A stretch of 29,585 bases of DNA from a virus, in the IMG/VR virus record IMGVR_UViG_3300021963_000482, positions 1 to 29,585 of that record. One strand, written 5' to 3'. Position 1 is the first letter of the stretch; the number at the start of each line of letters is the position of its first letter. Shown here piece by piece: positions 26,575 to 29,585 of the stretch. The position numbers were made by a program, and so were the translations under genes. Below the pieces are notes generated by a model that searched no databases, was not told the origin of the DNA, and saw only the letters and a list, made by a program, of their open reading frames with translations.

Positions 26575-27554
26575 AGCTCTTCGAGCTCCTCCGCTGAGAT
26601 TTCTTGGGATTCAACAACTTCTGGTTCTTCAGCCGCTGCGGGTAGGGGGGTAAAAATTTTAGGGTCTTCTGGAGCTACGTCGGTAACATCCGCATCTTGT
26701 ATGGAAGTTGTAGATCCCAGACGTCCAGCAACAATGATTGCTCCTTGGGACAAACGGGCAAGCCGCTCCGCAACAATCTGTGCTGGGGTACGAGCATCCG
26801 TTACTTCTACATCCACGCCGATATCCATGCCGCCTCGTACTCCTGCTCGGTCAAGGATTTCCGTTGAGGCTTTTAACCTGACGGGTTCAGAGATGGCGGT
26901 CTCCATAAGTTCTTCAAGTACATCTACCGCGTAAGGGGCAGACTGCATCAACTTGCGTCTCGCCCGTTCAACATCTTCGCCGGGCTTCCGTTGCGTCTTG
27001 AGATGGACTCGGCACAAGCCGTCATCTTTAATCCGTCCCGATGACCACAGCATGCAGCGGATCCCATCCGACTTCACGATTCTGCAGCGATGTGGGAGAA
27101 CAGCTGGGGCACGCCGTTGAGTTTTCGGGCCGCCATCTTCCTGCTCTTTTAGATAGACGCGGGTGGCAGCGACTACCCACGGTGGGGTGATACGGCACGC
27201 CGATTCGTCCACAATCAGGTCGAGGCCCGTCAAGTAATCAGAGTTATTGTTAAGTGGGTCCGTCATCAGCGGTTTCTTCTCAACTAGTGAGAGGACACGC
27301 CGTTCCTTAGTTTGTTCTTGGGAGCGAGCCGCGATGAGTCCCGTTGGTGCACCCGTCTGGGAATAGACAGCATCCCAGTTCATGTGGGCACCGCGAAGGA
27401 CTTGCCTGTTCTCGTAAGAGTCTTCTACGACGCCGCGTTCTAATTCAATCAATCCGATAGCAGTGAGGTCTGGCCTCATATCAATTGGTGTATCTAACGC
27501 TGGCTCCGTATCTTCTTCTTCCTTTTCAGGCTCGAAGCTGATGAGCTCAGTCAA
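26571..27554 (-). CDS. terminase small subunit-like protein with zinc-finger insertion
   Basis: 327 residues from a TTG at 27554, eight bases after AGAGGG, with the GGGTAAAAAT motif between. Residues about 196-269 (RARRKLMQSAPYAVDVLEEL, EPVRLKASTEILDRAGVRGG, then VEVTDARTPAQIVAERLARL) match a pattern common to actinophage small terminase subunits, which recognise DNA for packaging. Before it, residues 155-184 hold Cys157, Cys167, Cys181 and His184, a likely zinc finger (HRCRIVKSDGIRC, GLCRVHL). N- and C-termini are acidic. No large terminase follows here. A similar call as a general DNA-binding protein is possible. Confidence 0.65.
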   Translation of the reverse strand: MTELISFEPEKEEEDTEPALDTPIDMRPDLTAIGLIELERGVVEDSYENRQVLRGAHMNWDAVYSQTGAPTGLIAARSQEQTKERRVLSLVEKKPLMTDPLNNNSDYLTGLDLIVDESACRITPPWVVAATRVYLKEQEDGGPKTQRRAPAVLPHRCRIVKSDGIRCMLWSSGRIKDDGLCRVHLKTQRKPGEDVERARRKLMQSAPYAVDVLEELMETAISEPVRLKASTEILDRAGVRGGMDIGVDVEVTDARTPAQIVAERLARLSQGAIIVAGRLGSTTSIQDADVTDVAPEDPKIFTPLPAAAEEPEVVESQEISAEELEEL

Positions 27555-27559
27555 AATTT

Positions 27560-27766
27560 TTACCCTCTATCTAGATCAGAAAGTGGGATCGCAATATGTT
27601 CACGAAGTTCCGCACGTTTGGCCTGAAGGTCAAATGAGATGGCTTCCTTCTCCCGCTTGGTGCGGTACTCGCTGTCCCGAAGCTGGCGGATGAATTCTTC
27701 GATTTCTGCCTTAAGGGCAAGTTCTTTGTCGGCGTGTTGCGTAACCGTCATTTTGGGTGTTGGCAT
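27560..27766 (-). CDS. small coiled-coil protein
   Basis: 68 residues. LALKAEIEEFIRQLRDSEYR followed by TKREKEAISFDLQAKRAELR is a continuous charged helix, likely a coiled coil. AGGAGAAAA precedes the ATG. It ends six bases before the TerS-like start, so the two are co-transcribed. Function unknown. Confidence 0.74.
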   Translation of the reverse strand: MPTPKMTVTQHADKELALKAEIEEFIRQLRDSEYRTKREKEAISFDLQAKRAELREHIAIPLSDLDRG

Positions 27767-27796
27767 TTTTCTCCTATGTCCGTTTCCAAGGGGGGT

Positions 27797-27834
27797 AAAA
27801 ATTTATTGAGTCTGGCCCAGATCTCCAGGCCAGA
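27797..27834 (-). terminator. probable terminator of 27847
   Basis: A perfect TCTGGCC/GGCCAGA stem followed on the minus strand by CTCAATAAATTTTT, the T-run being part of a plus-oriented GGGGTAAAAATT motif. Confidence 0.55.
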
Positions 27835-27846
27835 ACCCAACAACTT

Positions 27847-28152
27847 CTACTTCTTTGGAGCTGCTTTCTTCGCCGCTGGCTTCTTTGCTGCGCTCGCGGT
27901 TGTGGATAACTTCTTGGTTACTTCGGCTGCTGCTACCTCAGCGACACGCCCGAAAGCTGGGTCTTGCTTGTTGATGTAGCGAAGTGCCACAGGTACAAGG
28001 GAAGCCCAGAGTGCGTTGGCTACAAGGAGCCATTCGCTTGTGGAGAAGTCAAGAGGGGATGACACTCCTGAGGTCTGCATAACAATCATTACTGCGCCGA
28101 TAACCTGACCCGCAAGGTTGCGGAGGTATGACTCAATCATTGCTTTGTTCAT
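27847..28152 (-). CDS. holin-like membrane protein with Lys/Ala-rich tail
   Basis: 101 residues from the ATG at 28152, after AGAAGGACATAAACCA; a longer frame to 28194 lacks support. Two hydrophobic segments: LAGQVIGAVMIVMQTSGV (about 13-30) and WLLVANALWASLVPVALRYI (about 40-59), the latter followed by NKQDPAFGRV, a pattern seen in small actinophage membrane proteins often called holins. The tail is a Lys/Ala/Pro repeat (AAKKPAAKKAAPKK). It lies far from the lysis genes at 5.8-7.3 kb, so it may be a second holin or another membrane protein. Confidence 0.72.
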   Translation of the reverse strand: MNKAMIESYLRNLAGQVIGAVMIVMQTSGVSSPLDFSTSEWLLVANALWASLVPVALRYINKQDPAFGRVAEVAAAEVTKKLSTTASAAKKPAAKKAAPKK

Positions 28153-28369
28153 TGGTTTATGTCCTTCTAAGAGGGTGGATACTTTTTTACCCACTACCAG
28201 AAGGTTACGACATTTTCAAAACTTTTTCCGGGGAAAATTGAGAGAGTCGAACACCTTTCATAAACAACTAAATCGGTTGCAAGTCAAAAATACGAGGAAA
28301 TAAGGGTATTTAAAACATTGCGAGGATTGGACGACCCGTTCAATATCTGAACAGAAAAGTGCTTCTGAG

Positions 28370-28513
28370 TTAGTCCCAGTTGGTATCTTTTCCAGTGTGT
28401 TTGGATTTTCTGGAATATCGCTTTTTATTTTTGGCAGGGCTAGATGCGGAAGATTTTCTCAAGTCTAAAAGACGACGTAGCTCTTCCCTGCTCTTTTTAA
28501 ATCTGAAGTCCAT
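28370..28513 (-). CDS. small basic protein
   Basis: 47 residues from the ATG at 28513, after AGAAGGATTGAC and two bases past the stop of 28516. MDFRFKKSREELRRLLDLRK followed by a Lys/Ser-rich tail (KNKKRYSRKSKHTGK). Very basic, suggesting nucleic-acid binding. No family was recognised; longer frames would overlap the upstream gene. Confidence 0.62.
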   Translation of the reverse strand: MDFRFKKSREELRRLLDLRKSSASSPAKNKKRYSRKSKHTGKDTNWD

Positions 28514-28515
28514 TG

Positions 28516-28713
28516 TCAATCCTTCTTGTTTTTCCATTTGGTCAGGTGGTATCCGTTGTGGACTTCGCACCTAAACCAAGTTAACTTGACTCCCTGCTCT
28601 TGCTCCGTTTTGAGGATGACGCTGAGCATGGTCGCTGGGTTCTTGTAAATCATTTTGTTCTGATGGCTGTTGCATCGATTTACAAGTTCACCCTTGAGGT
28701 TGTACGGACTCAT
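28516..28713 (-). CDS. small Cys/His protein
   Basis: 65 residues. CNSHQNKMIYKNPATMLSVI, then LTWFRCEVHNGYHLT: a Cys-x-x-His-like pair at each end resembles the short zinc-ribbon proteins of actinophages (C..R.K..Y.....A......YRC..CG.WHLT), here with Cys14/His17 and Cys49/His52. The ATG overlaps the upstream stop. Function unknown. Confidence 0.7.
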   Translation of the reverse strand: MSPYNLKGELVNRCNSHQNKMIYKNPATMLSVILKTEQEQGVKLTWFRCEVHNGYHLTKWKNKKD

Positions 28714-29015
28714 TCTTCTTCTGAAGGTAAGTATTCTTCGGTCTCAAGGATGGGCAGTTGGGAGTAGGCGGTATTACCAGAGATGATGTCAATGGCACGA
28801 CGCAATCCCAGACTATAGAAAGTCTTGTCATCTTCACCCATAGAGGCTTCCCATTCAGAAATCATGGAAGTAATCTGAGCAGTAACCAATTCAGTCCACT
28901 CAGAGATTCCTTCTTGAACGGTTTGTGAAACCTTGAGCATGGACTCAGGTGTGATGGTTCTTTCCAACGTAAGTTGTCGGAGCTTTGAGTTGATTGATTC
29001 CATTGGCTGGGTCAT
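28710..29015 (-). CDS. hypothetical helical protein
   Basis: 101 residues from the ATG at 29015, whose first base is the last base of the upstream TAA stop, preceded by GGAGGAAATC. Mostly helical and acidic (SINSKLRQLTLERTITPESM, VQEGISEWTELVTAQITSMI). No domain was recognised. It overlaps the next gene by four bases. The longer frame to 29033 is not needed. Confidence 0.74.
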   Translation of the reverse strand: MTQPMESINSKLRQLTLERTITPESMLKVSQTVQEGISEWTELVTAQITSMISEWEASMGEDDKTFYSLGLRRAIDIISGNTAYSQLPILETEEYLPSEEE

Positions 29016-29476
29016 TAGATTTCCTCCATACATTTTTCACAAAGGAGAGCGTCACGACCAGTTGCTTTGTAGGCAACTTGCTTTCCTTCGGTGATCGGGC
29101 AAGGAACGATTCGTCCTTCGGTGGCTTGGCATCGGTCGCACTTGATAGGGTCAATCCACTTTGCTTCTTTACCCATATCAGCAAGTGCAGCGATTCCACG
29201 AACTAGAGCATGCTCTACTCCGGGTCCTGTTGTCTTGCGTAGGAACTTACGAGTGTCCTCAACTTCAATAACGGCTCGTACAGACTTACAAGGGCAAACC
29301 ATTCGGCTTGGTGTACAGAGAACGATTCCGTTTTCGTTGATGTGCTTATTGATGGCATGACCACATAGACAGATTCGCGGATCACGAACTTGTCTTTCTT
29401 TAAGTCTTGTGTCGGCTTGAACTGCTTCTTCTAAACCGATACCCATTGCTGCTAGTGCGTCTTTTGCTGATGTCAT
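29015..29476 (-). CDS. conserved actinophage zinc-binding protein
   Basis: 153 residues with two metal-binding clusters. The first (residues 36-63) has CLCGHAINKH, then Cys54 and CPC. The second (113-149) has CDRCQ, a central Cys126 and CEKC. Between them VEDTRKFLRKTTGPGVEHAL is a conserved pattern in a family frequent in actinophages, whose function is unknown. Its ATG overlaps the upstream stop (TAATG) and it overlaps the next gene, within a tight operon that continues to 28370. Confidence 0.82.
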   Translation of the reverse strand: MTSAKDALAAMGIGLEEAVQADTRLKERQVRDPRICLCGHAINKHINENGIVLCTPSRMVCPCKSVRAVIEVEDTRKFLRKTTGPGVEHALVRGIAALADMGKEAKWIDPIKCDRCQATEGRIVPCPITEGKQVAYKATGRDALLCEKCMEEI

Positions 29477-29571
29477 TAGTTCCCGTCCTTATCAAAGTTT
29501 TGAGCAATATTGATGAACTTCATCTCAGTATCAAATTGTTCTTCAATTTCCCCGATAACTTCTTTTATCAT
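29476..29571 (-). CDS. very small protein, possibly the C-terminal part of a longer gene
   Basis: 31 residues from the ATG at 29571 (MIKEVIGEIEEQFDTEMKFI, NIAQNFDKDGN). The frame stays open to the window edge without a stop (RRQ before the Met), and no clear ribosome-binding site precedes the ATG, so this may be the end of a longer gene cut by the window. The stop TAA overlaps the next ATG. Confidence 0.5.
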   Translation of the reverse strand: MIKEVIGEIEEQFDTEMKFINIAQNFDKDGN

Positions 29572-29585
29572 TTTCTGTCGTCTAA

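Noticed and set aside
28215-28275. Possible tRNA 3' part on the minus strand (TTCGACTC loop-like sequence)
   Set aside because: The TTCGACT could be a T-loop, but the flanking bases do not form the T-stem and no matching acceptor or anticodon arm is present.

Overview
The window looks like part of the genome of a tailed bacteriophage (Caudoviricetes) of an actinobacterium. The evidence is a portal gene running off the left edge, a probable small terminase subunit, a lysis cluster with a secreted transglycosylase, and many short proteins of families typical of actinophages (DUF1360, DUF3846, DUF6011, DUF7694, Api92-like, many Cys-rich zinc-ribbon proteins). GC content is moderate by eye, which would fit a freshwater or otherwise lower-GC actinobacterial host; that is inference. 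There is no integrase, recognisable lysogeny repressor, DNA polymerase, tRNA or CRISPR array in the window.

Layout. Positions 1-3045 (minus): an overlapping operon of HTH protein, two unknowns, DUF1360 and portal. Positions 3046-3821: a divergent, strongly G+T-biased, repeat-rich intergenic region with a G-quadruplex motif. Positions 3822-5767 (plus): a small island of five genes, most behind a near-identical promoter cassette. Positions 5825-7318 (minus): membrane protein, peptidoglycan-binding protein and transglycosylase. Positions 7489-17110 (minus): many small early-type genes, including an HslV/proteasome-like Ntn hydrolase and an ADP-ribosyltransferase-like protein. Positions 17273-20789: a VWA/metallopeptidase-like protein with a MoxR-type AAA+ ATPase. 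Positions 20874-25152: more small genes in tight overlapping operons. Positions 25153-26130: a non-coding region with five tandem 16-17 bp iterons, two perfect DnaA boxes and several dyads, a candidate replication origin. Positions 26131-29585: small zinc protein, TerS-like protein, a second holin-like membrane protein and further small zinc proteins.

The most unusual signal is a layer of short, asymmetric DNA motifs over the genes. (1) GGGTAAAAAT occurs about 32 times on the minus strand and about 7 times on the plus strand, often abutting start codons but also inside genes in two reading frames; it is absent from the minus strand of 17.2-21.6 kb and of the first 6.4 kb. (2) A 16-bp motif (minus-strand consensus ACWTCSMAATAACTTT) occurs about 14 times, nearly all between genes, three times just upstream of promoters and in clusters at 13.6-13.9 and 25.4-26.2 kb. 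(3) About 20 sigma70-type promoters share -35/-10 boxes, and many carry a conserved GTGCAGGAAGGT element in the 17-bp spacer, an operator-like placement. (4) A leader box AACGACGAAAGGA precedes many starts. Together these resemble a dispersed regulatory system comparable in logic to the stoperators of cluster A, or the start-associated sequences of cluster K, mycobacteriophages, but with different sequences.

All motif counts were made by eye and are approximate. Functional names rest on recognised sequence patterns; most of the small proteins remain of unknown function.
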